A stretch of DNA of 64,000 bases from Cronobacter dublinensis subsp. dublinensis LMG 23823 (GCF_001277235.1 NZ_CP012266.1:3224001-3288000); one strand, 5' to 3'. Numbered from the stretch's first letter, positions 44,972 through 54,842 are shown. Program-made: numbers and translations. Notes: generated from the sequence alone by a model not told the origin.

Positions 44972-47032
44972 ATGGGTCAGGATAAGCTTTATATCGAAAA
45001 AGAACTGAGCTGGTTATCGTTCAACGAACGCGTTTTGCAGGAGGCGGCGGATAAATCCAATCCACTGATCGAGCGCATGCGCTTTCTTGGCATCTACTCC
45101 AATAACCTTGATGAATTTTATAAGGTCCGGTTCGCCGAGCTTAAGCGGCGCATTATTATCAGCGAAGAACAAGGGTTAAACTCCCATTCACGCCACCTGC
45201 TGGGCAAGATCCAGTCGCGGGTGCTGAAGGCGGATCAGGAGTTCGACGGCCTGTACAACGACCTGCTGCTGGAGATGGCGCGCAACCAGATCTTCCTTAT
45301 CAACGAGCGTCAGCTCTCTGAAAACCAGCAGGTGTGGCTGCGCCACTACTTCAAACATTATCTGCGCCAGCACGTCACCCCGACGCTGATTAATCGCGAT
45401 ACCGATCTGGTGCAGTTTCTGAAAGACGATTACACCTATCTCGCGGTCGAAATCATCCGCGGCGAATCCATCCGCTACGCGCTGCTGGAGATCCCGGCTG
45501 ACAAAGTGCCGCGCTTCGTCAATCTGCCGCCGGAGACGCCGCGTCGCCGCAAGCCAATGATCCTGCTCGATAACATCCTGCGCTTCTGCCTTGATGATAT
45601 CTTCAAAGGCTTTTTCGACTACGACGCGCTGAACGCCTATTCGATGAAAATGACGCGCGACGCCGAGTACGATCTGGTGCATGAGATGGAATCAAGCCTG
45701 CTGGAGCTGATGTCCTCAAGCCTCAAGCAGCGCCTGACCGCCGAACCGGTGCGCTTTGTCTACCAGCGCGATATGCCGGACGCGATGGTTCAGATGCTGC
45801 GTGAAAAGCTCTCGATTTCGCGCTACGACTCCATCGTGCCGGGCGGCCGTTACCATAACTTTAAAGACTTCATCAGCTTCCCGAACGTCGGCAAAGCGAA
45901 TTTAATCAATAAACCGCTGCCGCGCCTGCGCCACATCTGGTTCGATCAATTCCGCAACGGCTTTGACGCGATCCGCGAGCGCGACGTGCTGCTCTACTAC
46001 CCGTACCACACGTTCGAGCATGTGCTGGAGCTGCTGCGTCAGGCGTCGTTCGACCCAAGCGTGCTGGCGATCAAAATCAATATTTACCGCGTGGCGAAAG
46101 ATTCGCGCATTATTGACTCGATGATCCACGCCGCGCACAACGGCAAAAAAGTCACCGTGGTGGTGGAACTACAGGCGCGCTTTGATGAAGAGGCGAACAT
46201 CCACTGGGCGAAACGCCTCACCGAAGCGGGCGTGCATGTGATCTTCTCGGCCCCGGGCCTCAAGATCCATGCCAAACTGTTCCTGATTTCGCGCAAAGAA
46301 GGCGAAGATGTGGTGCGCTACGCGCATATCGGCACCGGCAACTTTAACGAGAAAACCGCGCGTCTTTACACCGACTATTCGCTGCTGACTGCCGATGCGC
46401 GCATCACCAACGAAGTGCGCCGGGTGTTTAACTTTATCGAAAACCCCTACCGGCCGGTGAGCTTCGACTACCTGCTGGTATCGCCGCAGAATTCGCGCCG
46501 CCTGATGTACGAGATGATTGACCAGGAGATTGCCAACGCGCAGCAGGGGCTGCCGTCGGGGATTACGCTTAAGCTGAATAACCTCGTCGATAAAGGCCTG
46601 GTGGACCGGCTCTATGCGGCCTCCGGCTCCGGCGTGCCGGTTAATCTGCTGATCCGCGGTATGTGCTCGCTTATCCCGCAGCTTGAGGGGATCAGCGAAA
46701 ATATCCAGGTCATCAGCATCGTCGACCGCTATCTTGAACATGACAGGGTTTATATTTTCGAAAACGGCGGCGATAAACGCGTTTACCTGTCGTCTGCCGA
46801 CTGGATGACGCGTAATATCGACTACCGCATTGAAGTCGCCGCGCCGTTGCTGGACCCGCGCCTTAAACAGCGCATTCTGGATATTATTGATATCCTGTTC
46901 AGTGATACGGTGAAGGCCCGTTATGTGGATAAAGAACTGAGCAATCGCTATGTGCCGCGTGGCAATCGCCGCAAAGTTCGCGCACAATTGGCGATTTACG
47001 ATTACATCAAATCTCTTGAACAGCCTGAATAA
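44972..47032 (+). CDS. ppk: Ppk1, polyphosphate kinase
   Basis: 686 residues (E. coli 688). Four-domain enzyme that makes polyphosphate from ATP. KELSWLSFNERVLQEA opens the N domain; the catalytic phospho-histidine is in GLKIHAKLFLISR near residue 432, and a second conserved His is in YAHIGTGNFNEKTARLYTDYS near 452; EVRRVFNFIENPY follows. Membrane-associated in E. coli. ppx follows after 3 bases. Confidence 0.97.
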   Translation: MGQDKLYIEKELSWLSFNERVLQEAADKSNPLIERMRFLGIYSNNLDEFYKVRFAELKRRIIISEEQGLNSHSRHLLGKIQSRVLKADQEFDGLYNDLLLEMARNQIFLINERQLSENQQVWLRHYFKHYLRQHVTPTLINRDTDLVQFLKDDYTYLAVEIIRGESIRYALLEIPADKVPRFVNLPPETPRRRKPMILLDNILRFCLDDIFKGFFDYDALNAYSMKMTRDAEYDLVHEMESSLLELMSSSLKQRLTAEPVRFVYQRDMPDAMVQMLREKLSISRYDSIVPGGRYHNFKDFISFPNVGKANLINKPLPRLRHIWFDQFRNGFDAIRERDVLLYYPYHTFEHVLELLRQASFDPSVLAIKINIYRVAKDSRIIDSMIHAAHNGKKVTVVVELQARFDEEANIHWAKRLTEAGVHVIFSAPGLKIHAKLFLISRKEGEDVVRYAHIGTGNFNEKTARLYTDYSLLTADARITNEVRRVFNFIENPYRPVSFDYLLVSPQNSRRLMYEMIDQEIANAQQGLPSGITLKLNNLVDKGLVDRLYAASGSGVPVNLLIRGMCSLIPQLEGISENIQVISIVDRYLEHDRVYIFENGGDKRVYLSSADWMTRNIDYRIEVAAPLLDPRLKQRILDIIDILFSDTVKARYVDKELSNRYVPRGNRRKVRAQLAIYDYIKSLEQPE

Positions 47033-47035
47033 TCT

Positions 47036-48577
47036 ATGCCGATAACTTCTGATGCTCCACGACCGGAGGAATTTGCTGCGGTCGATCTCGGCTCTAACAG
47101 CTTCCATATGGTGATAGCCCGTGTGGTGGATGGCGCCATGCAAATCATTGGTCGCCTGAAACAGCGCGTCCATCTGGCCGACGGGCTGGATGAAAATAAT
47201 ATGCTGAGCGAAGAGGCCATGGAGCGCGGCCTCGCGTGTCTCTCCCTGTTCGCCGAGCGCCTGCAGGGCTTTTCCGCAGCCAACGTCTGCATCGTCGGCA
47301 CGCATACGCTGCGTCAGGCGTCCAACGCGACGGATTTCCTCAGACGCGCGGAAAAGGTGATCCCCTACCCGATTGAAATCATCTCCGGCAACGAAGAAGC
47401 GCGCCTGATCTTTATGGGGGTGGAACACACCCAGCCGGAGCGCGGACGCAAGCTGGTGATTGATATCGGCGGCGGCTCGACGGAACTGGTGATTGGCGAA
47501 GATTTCGAACCGCAGCTGGTGGAGAGCCGCCGTATGGGCTGCGTCAGCTTTGGGCAGCATTTCTTCCCGAATGGCGAAATCACGCCGGATAATTTCCGTC
47601 GCGCGCGTCTTGCCGCGGTGCAAAAGCTCGAAAGTCTCGCCTGGCAGTACCGTCTGAAGGGCTGGACCGTGGCGCTGGGTGCCTCCGGCACCATCAAAGC
47701 CGCCCATGAAGTGCTGGTGGAGATGGGCGAAAAAGACGGTTTTATCACGCCGGATCGCCTCGATATGCTGCGCGACGAAGTGCTGAAATTCGGCCAGTTC
47801 TCCGCCCTCACCCTGCCGGGGCTTTCGGACGAGCGCAAAGTGGTGTTTGTGCCGGGGCTCGCTATCCTCTGCGGCGTGTTTGACGCGCTGGCTATCCGCG
47901 AGCTGCGGCTCTCCGACGGCGCGCTGCGTGAGGGCGTGCTGTATGAGATGGAAGGCCGTTTCCGCCATCAGGATATCCGCATTCGCACCGCGCAGAGCCT
48001 TGCCAATCAGTACCATATCGACAGAGAACAGGCGCACCGCGTGCTGGACACCACCATGCTGATGTATGAGCAGTGGGAACAGCAGAACGCGAAGCTTTCC
48101 AACCCGTCGCTGGCGGCGCTGCTGAAGTGGGCGGCGATGCTGCATGAGGTCGGGCTTGGCATCAATCACAGCGGCCTGCACCGCCATTCGGCGTATATCC
48201 TTCAGCACAGCGATCTGCCGGGTTTTAATCAGGAGCAGCAGATGATGATGGCGACGCTGGTGCGCTATCACCGCAAGGCGATTAAGCTCGATGAGCTGCC
48301 GCGCTTTACGCTGTATAAGAAAAAGCAGTTCCTGCCGCTTATTCAGCTGCTGCGTCTTGGCGTGCTGCTGAATAATCAGCGCCAGGCGACCACCACGCCG
48401 CCCACGCTCGTGCTGCATACCGACGAGAACCACTGGACGCTGCGCTTCCCGCACGACTGGTTCAGTCAGAACGCGCTGGTGCTGCTGGATCTCGAACGCG
48501 AGCAGCAGTACTGGGAAGGCGTGACCGGCTGGAAGCTGAATATCGAAGAAGAAGCGAGCCCGGAAGTGGCCGCCTGA
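47036..48577 (+). CDS. ppx: Ppx, exopolyphosphatase
   Basis: 513 residues, the E. coli length. An ASKHA-type phosphatase: AAVDLGSNSFHMVIARV near residue 15, LVIDIGGGSTELVIGEDF near 142, then an HD-like C-terminal domain (LLKWAAMLHEVGLGINHSGLHRHSAY near 365). It releases phosphate from polyphosphate ends, the reverse role to Ppk in the same operon. A hairpin terminator follows. Confidence 0.97.
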   Translation: MPITSDAPRPEEFAAVDLGSNSFHMVIARVVDGAMQIIGRLKQRVHLADGLDENNMLSEEAMERGLACLSLFAERLQGFSAANVCIVGTHTLRQASNATDFLRRAEKVIPYPIEIISGNEEARLIFMGVEHTQPERGRKLVIDIGGGSTELVIGEDFEPQLVESRRMGCVSFGQHFFPNGEITPDNFRRARLAAVQKLESLAWQYRLKGWTVALGASGTIKAAHEVLVEMGEKDGFITPDRLDMLRDEVLKFGQFSALTLPGLSDERKVVFVPGLAILCGVFDALAIRELRLSDGALREGVLYEMEGRFRHQDIRIRTAQSLANQYHIDREQAHRVLDTTMLMYEQWEQQNAKLSNPSLAALLKWAAMLHEVGLGINHSGLHRHSAYILQHSDLPGFNQEQQMMMATLVRYHRKAIKLDELPRFTLYKKKQFLPLIQLLRLGVLLNNQRQATTTPPTLVLHTDENHWTLRFPHDWFSQNALVLLDLEREQQYWEGVTGWKLNIEEEASPEVAA

Positions 48578-48582
48578 AACGC

Positions 48583-48612
48583 AAAACGGTGAGCCTGGCT
48601 CACCGTTTTTTT
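48583..48612. terminator. Bidirectional terminator between ppx and pdeF
   Basis: AAAACGGTGAGC, loop CTG, GCTCACCGTTTT then TTT. A 12-base perfect stem between the convergent ppx and pdeF. Confidence 0.92.
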
Positions 48613-48613
48613 G

Positions 48614-50854
48614 CTATTGCGCCACCGCTTGCGGTTTTCCGGCGACCAGCGACTCCAGCGGCTGCGGCTTGCCAATCACATACCCCTGCAAATAATCGAT
48701 GCCGAGCGAACAGGCCACCGTTTTAATCTCTTCGCTTTCGACATATTCCGCCACCACCTGCATATTCTTCATGCGCGCCAGATGGCACATTGATTCGACA
48801 ATCTGATAATCGAGACTGCTGGTGACGATATTGCGGATAAAGCTGCCGTCGATTTTCAGGATATCGGCGTTAATACTTTTCAGCCGCGCATAGCTGGCGT
48901 AGCCGGTGCCGAAATCGTCGATGGCGATGCGGCATCCCATCGCGCGCAGCCGCGAGAGTGTTATCTGGGTCTGCTCCACATTGGTAAACGACTGGCTTTC
49001 GGTGATTTCGAAAATCAGCTGCCAGGGCTCGACATGATAGCGCGCCAGCAGCCGCTGCACTTCGCCCGGAAACGGTACGCGGCAGACCGTAGCGGGCGTC
49101 AGGTTAATCGAAAACCGGCTGGCGGGCAGCGCGTCGCGGGAGGCGTCCATAAATTTCAGCGTGCTTTCCAGCACCATCAGGTCGATACGCGACGACAGAC
49201 CAAACTCATGCGCCACCGGCAGAAAAATTTCCGGCGCGATAAGCTCGCCATCCTCGCCGTGCATACGCAGCAGGATTTCGTAGTAGCTGTCGCCGCGCAT
49301 GCCCTCGATACGCTGCGCCATCAGGCGAAAATGATGATTATCCAGCGCCTGCTGCAGGCGGTTCAGCATATCCACTTTGAGCTTCACGCCCTTCTGGACA
49401 TGGTTCGCGCCGCGACACTGGAGGCTTTCGGGCTGGTTGGTGGCGAGCGACAGATCCGCCATCGTGCTCATCTCGCCAAGCAGCAGATGCAGGTGCGTGA
49501 CCGGCGCGCGCACGAAGCTGTAGCTGATGCCGACCTGCGGTTGCAGTGGCATGCCGTCCCACATAAAGCGGAACTGGCGCACGCGTTTATCCAGCGCGTC
49601 AATGCGCTCCAGATAAGACTCGGTATGAATACGTAGCACGATATCGTGCCCGGAGAGCTGGTAGGCGAGCTCGTCCGGCAGCAGGCTCTGGCGCAGCCAC
49701 GCCGCCAGCTGCTGCTTATAAAGAATACGCAGCATCACGCCGTAGTTGCGCCCGAGCAGCTCCAGCTCCGGGATACGCATAAAGCACAGCACCGACCACG
49801 GCGCTTTAGCGAGATCGCGATTCAGCGCCCGTAAATTCGGCATATGGCTGAGCGGGTCAATGAGCGCCAGACGCCTGCCGCGCAGGTGCATCAGGCGCTG
49901 GCGAGTGGCGGTGAGCGCCATGAATACGATAACCAGCGAAAACACGCCATAACTGGAGGTGTTGATCACCATCTGGGTTTCGTAGCCGGGCACCGCCGGG
50001 AAGTAGAGATAGTAGTAATGGCACAGCAGCGCCAGCACAGGCGTCCAGACCGTGGTGATAGAGAAATAACCAAAGCGCATCGCGCCCCACAGCATGACGG
50101 GCAGCAGCAGCGAGAGCGTGTAGGTGGTATTAAACAGCGAACTGCTGTCGCCCGTCGGCTGCACCAGACAGCCGAGCAGAAACAGAATAATGGCCGTCCA
50201 GACCACCACTTCCGTTTTGCTGACCTTTTTATCGCGCTGCGCCCGCGCCTGAGAGAGAAAGCTCTTCAGATAGCGCGGATGGCGCAGCACGCGAATGATG
50301 AGATAAAAAAACGGCGTGCCCGTCAGGCAACCGACCAGCACCGCCTGATAGCTGATAAGCGTCAGAACGGTAAACGGGTTATCGCCGGTCAGCGAGGTGG
50401 GCCGTTCATACAGGCCGAGAAAAGCGGCTATCTGATAAAAGAGGATAAATACCGTCGCGTTGAAAAACACTAGCCAGAACATGCGCTGCGCGCCGCTTCG
50501 CGTGTGCCACCAGGAAACCGCATGATGACCGGGCGCGAAAATTCGGTAACCCCACCAGCTGAGTGCCGTCGCCACGATAAAATTCAGCAACGTCACGCTT
50601 AAATCGAGCAGGCCTACGTTGCGATGATAATAGACGAGAACGCCAAGCGCGATGCCGGGCAGCGCGCGACGCCCATAGAGCATCACTAAGGCGCTAAACA
50701 GCGACAGCGGTAAGTAATAAAGCACGACAAGCCCGCCATCGATATGCGCGTAGGTATTCCCGGCGCGGGCGAGTGGCAGCAGCAGCAGCGTCAATACCAG
50801 CGGCAGCGCCCACCACTTGTCTTTATTTTTTCTGAGGATTTCAACCAATAACAT
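48614..50854 (-). CDS. pdeF: PdeF (YfgF), membrane cyclic-di-GMP phosphodiesterase
   Basis: 746 residues (E. coli 747). Residues 1-310 hold several membrane spans (MASE1-type sensor). Residues 330-470 are a degenerate GGDEF domain: LSGHDIVLRI stands where SGGDEF would be, so cyclase activity is not expected. Residues 490-746 are the EAL domain with YEILLRMHGEDGE (EIL in place of EAL), the metal-binding INLTPATV, FEITESQS, IAIDDFGTGYASYARL and LKIDGSFIR. E. coli YfgF is an anaerobic phosphodiesterase. A perfect FNR-type site lies 142 bases upstream. Confidence 0.94.
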   Translation of the reverse strand: MLLVEILRKNKDKWWALPLVLTLLLLPLARAGNTYAHIDGGLVVLYYLPLSLFSALVMLYGRRALPGIALGVLVYYHRNVGLLDLSVTLLNFIVATALSWWGYRIFAPGHHAVSWWHTRSGAQRMFWLVFFNATVFILFYQIAAFLGLYERPTSLTGDNPFTVLTLISYQAVLVGCLTGTPFFYLIIRVLRHPRYLKSFLSQARAQRDKKVSKTEVVVWTAIILFLLGCLVQPTGDSSSLFNTTYTLSLLLPVMLWGAMRFGYFSITTVWTPVLALLCHYYYLYFPAVPGYETQMVINTSSYGVFSLVIVFMALTATRQRLMHLRGRRLALIDPLSHMPNLRALNRDLAKAPWSVLCFMRIPELELLGRNYGVMLRILYKQQLAAWLRQSLLPDELAYQLSGHDIVLRIHTESYLERIDALDKRVRQFRFMWDGMPLQPQVGISYSFVRAPVTHLHLLLGEMSTMADLSLATNQPESLQCRGANHVQKGVKLKVDMLNRLQQALDNHHFRLMAQRIEGMRGDSYYEILLRMHGEDGELIAPEIFLPVAHEFGLSSRIDLMVLESTLKFMDASRDALPASRFSINLTPATVCRVPFPGEVQRLLARYHVEPWQLIFEITESQSFTNVEQTQITLSRLRAMGCRIAIDDFGTGYASYARLKSINADILKIDGSFIRNIVTSSLDYQIVESMCHLARMKNMQVVAEYVESEEIKTVACSLGIDYLQGYVIGKPQPLESLVAGKPQAVAQ

Positions 50855-51215
50855 AGATGCTCGATACCAGGCCCCATGTTCCAGGGCAAGAATTTCAGGC
50901 AGGCATCCGACCTGGCTGTTGTGTTGTAAACCGCGGCCAATCTGAGCCGGACGCGGCGCGATTAGCCGATTTTAGTCAGAGGAAACCGCTTTCCATTGAT
51001 ATACATCAAGTGACGCAGCCGTACCCTCTGCCAGCGCACACTTGCAGAAAAAGACGCATATCACTTTATTAATCAACTTATTAAATATATTGATAAAAAG
51101 CATATTTTGCCGTTCTGTACGCAATTTTACATGATGAATAATTGACCTCTTCGCCTCGCTGTGCCTTAATATTTACGTCGCCCGCAGATGACGGGTAAAT
51201 TTAAAGGGTAAAGGC
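50855..51215. other. pdeF-yfgG divergent intergenic region
   Basis: A 361-base gap without a gene. It holds the FNR-type palindrome at 50996-51009. An AT-rich part from about 51055 to 51180 probably holds the yfgG promoter: TTGACC at 51142 and TTAATA at 51166 are a weak -35/-10 pair with 18 bases between. Confidence 0.55.
50996..51009. promoter_or_regulatory. FNR-type site upstream of pdeF
   Basis: TTGATATACATCAA is a perfect match to the FNR consensus TTGAT-N4-ATCAA. It lies 142 bases upstream of pdeF and 207 upstream of the divergent yfgG. E. coli yfgF is reported to be FNR-activated. Confidence 0.82.
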
Positions 51216-51416
51216 GTGTCACAGGCCACCAGCATACGAAGACGGCATCGATTCAACAGTCGAATGACCCGCATTGTACTGCTTATCAGTTTTCTTTTCT
51301 TCTTTGGTCGCTTTATCTACTCCGCCGTCGGCGCGTGGTATCACCACCAGGATAAAGTCCAGGCCCAGCAACTCAGCATGACTCTCGACTCCTCTTCGCA
51401 GCAACAGCCGCGCTAG
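51216..51416 (+). CDS. yfgG: YfgG, small membrane protein
   Basis: 66 residues (E. coli 63). MSQATSIRRRHRFNSRMTR start, one membrane span at about 20-40 (IVLLISFLFFFGRFIYSAVGAWY), then a short polar tail that differs from E. coli. E. coli YfgG has been linked to nickel and cobalt stress; the mechanism is unknown. It is a single gene with its own terminator. E. coli yfgH and yfgI, which follow there, are absent. Confidence 0.92.
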   Translation: MSQATSIRRRHRFNSRMTRIVLLISFLFFFGRFIYSAVGAWYHHQDKVQAQQLSMTLDSSSQQQPR

Positions 51417-51445
51417 TGTCTTAAAGCCCCATTGCGACGCCACAG

Positions 51446-51481
51446 AAAAACGCCCGCAATCGATGATTAACGGGCGTTTTT
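51446..51481 (+). terminator. Intrinsic terminator after yfgG
   Basis: AAAAACGCCCG, loop CAATCGATGATTAA, CGGGCGTTTTT. An 11-base stem ending in a T run, 30 bases after the yfgG stop. Confidence 0.9.
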
Positions 51482-51610
51482 GTTTGTATTGTTCTGCTCC
51501 AGGCTCTGGTGCGCTCACTAAATATCTTCAGCCATGCTCTGGCCGCATAAACGCATTCAAACACAGGCTGTAACTACACCGTCTAATAAAAGCCATGCCG
51601 CTTATAAAAG

Positions 51611-51635
51611 AAAAACCCTCTGTAAAAACAGAGGG
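51611..51635 (-). terminator. Intrinsic terminator after guaA
   Basis: On the minus strand CCCTCTG, loop TTTTTA, CAGAGGG, then TTTTTC. It lies 45 bases after the guaA stop and ends the guaBA transcript. Confidence 0.9.
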
Positions 51636-51679
51636 CTTAATAACGTTAATGGATAATAAACAGAGAATGACGGTTCTGC

Positions 51680-53257
51680 TTATTCCCACTCAATCGTGGC
51701 TGGTGGCTTACCGCTGATGTCATACACCACGCGGGAAATGCCGTTGACTTCGTTGATGATGCGGTTGGAGACGCGCCCCAGGAAATCGTACGGCAGATGC
51801 GCCCAGTGGGCGGTCATGAAGTCGATGGTTTCCACCGCGCGCAGCGAGACGACCCAGTCATATTTACGGCCATCGCCCATCACGCCGACGGAGCGCACCG
51901 GCAGGAATACCGCAAATGCCTGGCTCACTTTGTCGTAAAGATCGGCGCGACGCAGTTCTTCAATAAAGATGGCGTCAGCGCGGCGCAGCAGATCGCAGTA
52001 CTCTTTTTTCACTTCGCCCAGTACGCGAACGCCGAGGCCCGGGCCCGGGAACGGGTGACGGTACAGCATGTCGTACGGCAGGCCGAGCTCCAGACCAATC
52101 TTGCGCACTTCGTCTTTGAACAGCTCTTTAAGCGGCTCGACGAGGCCCATTTTCATCTCTTTCGGCAGGCCGCCCACGTTGTGGTGCGATTTGATAACGT
52201 GCGCTTTGCCGGTCGCCGACGCGGCAGATTCAATCACGTCAGGGTAAATGGTGCCCTGCGCCAGCCATTTCACGTCTTCAAGCTTCAGGGCTTCTTCATC
52301 GAACACTTCAACAAACACGCGGCCGATGATCTTACGTTTCGCTTCCGGATCGTTCTCGCCCGCCAGCGCGTTGAGGAAACGATCTTCCGCCGGAACGTGA
52401 ACAATGTTGAGACCGAAATGGTCGCCGAACATATCCATCACCTGCTCGGCTTCGTTCAGGCGCAGCAGGCCGTTATCAACGAAGACGCAGGTCAGACGGT
52501 CGCCAATCGCGCGGTGCAGCAGCATCGCGGTAACGGAGGAGTCTACGCCGCCGGAAAGACCGAGGATCACGCGGTCATTGCCCACCTGCTGACGGATGCG
52601 CTCAACGGCATCATCGATGATTTTTGCCGGCGTCCACAGCGCTTCACACTCGCAGATGTCGCGCACAAAGCGCTCCAGCATACGCAGGCCCTGGCGGGTG
52701 TGGGTCACTTCCGGGTGGAACTGTACGCCGTAGAAGCGTTTTTCTTCGTTCGCCATAATCGCGAACGGGCAGGTTTCAGTGCTGGCGACGGTCACGAAAT
52801 CAGACGGAATGGCGGTCACTTTGTCGCCGTGGCTCATCCAGACATCCAGCAGCGGATTGCCGTCGGCGCTCAGCGCATCTTCAATGCCGCGCACCAGCGC
52901 GCTATCGGTTTTCACTTCCACCTGCGCATAGCCGAATTCACGCTCGTTAGAGCCTTCGACGTGGCCGCCAAGCTGCATCGCCATGGTCTGCATGCCGTAG
53001 CAGACGCCCAGCACCGGCACGCCGGCGTTAAACACATATTCCGGCGCGCGCGGGCTGTTTTCTTCAGTGGTGCTTTCCGGGCCGCCCGAGAGAATGATCC
53101 CGTTAGGGTTAAAGCCGCGGATCTGCTCTTCCGTCACGTCCCAGGCCCACAGTTCGCAGTAAACGCCCAGCTCGCGCACGCGGCGGGCCACCAGTTGGGT
53201 GTACTGAGAACCGAAGTCGAGGATAAGGATACGATGCTTATGAATGTTGTCCGTCAT
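51680..53257 (-). CDS. guaA: GuaA, GMP synthase (glutamine-hydrolysing)
   Basis: 525 residues, the E. coli length. Class I glutamine amidotransferase at 1-200 with the nucleophile in VLGVCYGMQTMA near residue 86 and His/Glu in GVQFHPEVTHT near 181. The ATP-pyrophosphatase loop is LGLSGGVDSSVTAML near 235, and the C-terminal dimerisation domain ends PPATIEWE. It converts XMP to GMP. Downstream of guaB by 66 bases in the guaBA operon. Confidence 0.97.
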   Translation of the reverse strand: MTDNIHKHRILILDFGSQYTQLVARRVRELGVYCELWAWDVTEEQIRGFNPNGIILSGGPESTTEENSPRAPEYVFNAGVPVLGVCYGMQTMAMQLGGHVEGSNEREFGYAQVEVKTDSALVRGIEDALSADGNPLLDVWMSHGDKVTAIPSDFVTVASTETCPFAIMANEEKRFYGVQFHPEVTHTRQGLRMLERFVRDICECEALWTPAKIIDDAVERIRQQVGNDRVILGLSGGVDSSVTAMLLHRAIGDRLTCVFVDNGLLRLNEAEQVMDMFGDHFGLNIVHVPAEDRFLNALAGENDPEAKRKIIGRVFVEVFDEEALKLEDVKWLAQGTIYPDVIESAASATGKAHVIKSHHNVGGLPKEMKMGLVEPLKELFKDEVRKIGLELGLPYDMLYRHPFPGPGLGVRVLGEVKKEYCDLLRRADAIFIEELRRADLYDKVSQAFAVFLPVRSVGVMGDGRKYDWVVSLRAVETIDFMTAHWAHLPYDFLGRVSNRIINEVNGISRVVYDISGKPPATIEWE

Positions 53258-53323
53258 TGACGCGTTTTCCAGAAAGTAGCTGATACAAAGTAAACGCCCG
53301 ACGCGAACGCCGGGCGGGGAAAA

Positions 53324-54790
53324 TTAAGAACCCATGCGGTAGTTCGGAGACTCTTTAGTAATGGTCACATCGTGAACGTGGCTTTCCTGAATACCCGCGC
53401 CGCTGATGCGCACGAATTCCGCTTTGGTGCGCAGCTCATCAATCGTGCCACAGCCGGTCAGCCCCATGCAGGAGCGCAGGCCGCCCATCTGCTGGTGGAT
53501 AATCTCTTTCAGACGGCCTTTATACGCTACGCGGCCTTCGATGCCTTCCGGCACCAGCTTGTCAGCGGCGTTATCGGTCTGGAAGTAGCGGTCGGATGAG
53601 CCTTTGGACATCGCGCCAAGCGAGCCCATGCCGCGGTAGGATTTGTAAGCACGGCCCTGGTAGAGTTCAATTTCGCCAGGAGATTCGTCGGTGCCTGCCA
53701 GCATGGAGCCGACCATCACGACGCTTGCGCCTGCCGCGATCGCTTTAGCGATATCGCCGGAGAAACGGATGCCGCCATCGGCGATAACCGGAATGCCGGT
53801 GCCTTCCAGCGCTTCAACCGCGTCCGCCACGGCGGTGATCTGCGGTACGCCCACGCCGGTCACGATACGGGTGGTACAGATAGAGCCCGGGCCGATGCCC
53901 ACTTTGACCGCGCTGACGCCCGCGTCCGCCAGGGCTTTCGCGCCCGCAGCCGTCGCGACGTTACCGCCGATGATTTGCAGATCCGGGTATTTCGCGCGGG
54001 TTTCGCGAATGCGCTGCAGCACGCCTTCGGAATGGCCATGTGAGGAGTCGATCAGCAGTACGTCAACACCAGCGGCAACCAGCGCGTCGACACGCTCTTC
54101 GTTACCGGCGCCAGCGCCCACCGCGGCACCAACGCGCAGACGGCCCTGCTCGTCTTTACAGGCGTTCGGTTTACGTTCGGCTTTCTGGAAATCTTTTACG
54201 GTGATCATGCCGCGCAGGTGGAAGCTATCGTCCACAACCAGCGCTTTCTCAACGCGTTTTTCGTGCATCTTCGCCAGTACGACGTCGCGGGACTCGCCTT
54301 CGCGAACGGTCACCAGACGCGCTTTAGGCGTCATGTAGACGCTGACCGGCTGATTCAGATCGGTAACGAAACGCACGTCACGCCCGGTGATAATGCCCAC
54401 CAGCTCGTTATCTTCGGTAACGACCGGGTAGCCTGCAAACCCGTTACGCTCGGTCAGCTCTTTCACTTCGCGAAGCGTGGTGGTCGGCAGTACGGTCTGT
54501 GGGTCCGTGACCACACCGGACTCATGTTTTTTCACGCGCTTAACTTCTTCCGCCTGGCGCTCGATAGACATGTTTTTGTGGATAAAGCCGATGCCGCCTT
54601 CCTGCGCCAGGGCAATCGCCAGACGCGCTTCGGTTACGGTGTCCATGGCCGCTGAAAGCATGGGGATGTTCAGGCGAATAGTTTTGGTCAGCTGGGTGCT
54701 GAGATCCGCGGTATTCGGCAGAACGGTAGAGTGAGCGGGAACGAGGAGAACGTCGTCAAACGTCAGTGCTTCTTTAGCGATACGTAGCAT
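53324..54790 (-). CDS. guaB: GuaB, IMP dehydrogenase
   Basis: 488 residues, the E. coli length. TIM-barrel enzyme with the catalytic Cys in GIGPGSICTTRIVTGVG near residue 305, DGGIRFSGDIAKA near 338, and a pair of CBS domains inserted at about 90-205. It oxidises IMP to XMP, the branch step to GMP. The start at 54790 (MLRIAKEALTFDDVLL) fits the family; the frame extends 18 codons upstream into the promoter. A PurR site and TATAAT lie upstream. Confidence 0.97.
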   Translation of the reverse strand: MLRIAKEALTFDDVLLVPAHSTVLPNTADLSTQLTKTIRLNIPMLSAAMDTVTEARLAIALAQEGGIGFIHKNMSIERQAEEVKRVKKHESGVVTDPQTVLPTTTLREVKELTERNGFAGYPVVTEDNELVGIITGRDVRFVTDLNQPVSVYMTPKARLVTVREGESRDVVLAKMHEKRVEKALVVDDSFHLRGMITVKDFQKAERKPNACKDEQGRLRVGAAVGAGAGNEERVDALVAAGVDVLLIDSSHGHSEGVLQRIRETRAKYPDLQIIGGNVATAAGAKALADAGVSAVKVGIGPGSICTTRIVTGVGVPQITAVADAVEALEGTGIPVIADGGIRFSGDIAKAIAAGASVVMVGSMLAGTDESPGEIELYQGRAYKSYRGMGSLGAMSKGSSDRYFQTDNAADKLVPEGIEGRVAYKGRLKEIIHQQMGGLRSCMGLTGCGTIDELRTKAEFVRISGAGIQESHVHDVTITKESPNYRMGS

Positions 54791-54842
54791 GGGCAATATC
54801 TCAACCTGGGGTGAATGAGAACAGATAAAATATTGCCGCGGC

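Noticed and set aside
46169..48454. A 761-codon open frame on the minus strand opposite ppk/ppx
   Set aside because: It is a shadow of GC-rich codon use: ppk and ppx on the other strand match known proteins over their full length, and the antisense product is His/Arg/Gln-rich without any motif.
51797..53260. A 487-codon open frame on the plus strand opposite guaA
   Set aside because: Same cause. GuaA is complete on the minus strand with its catalytic motifs; the antisense product shows no domain.
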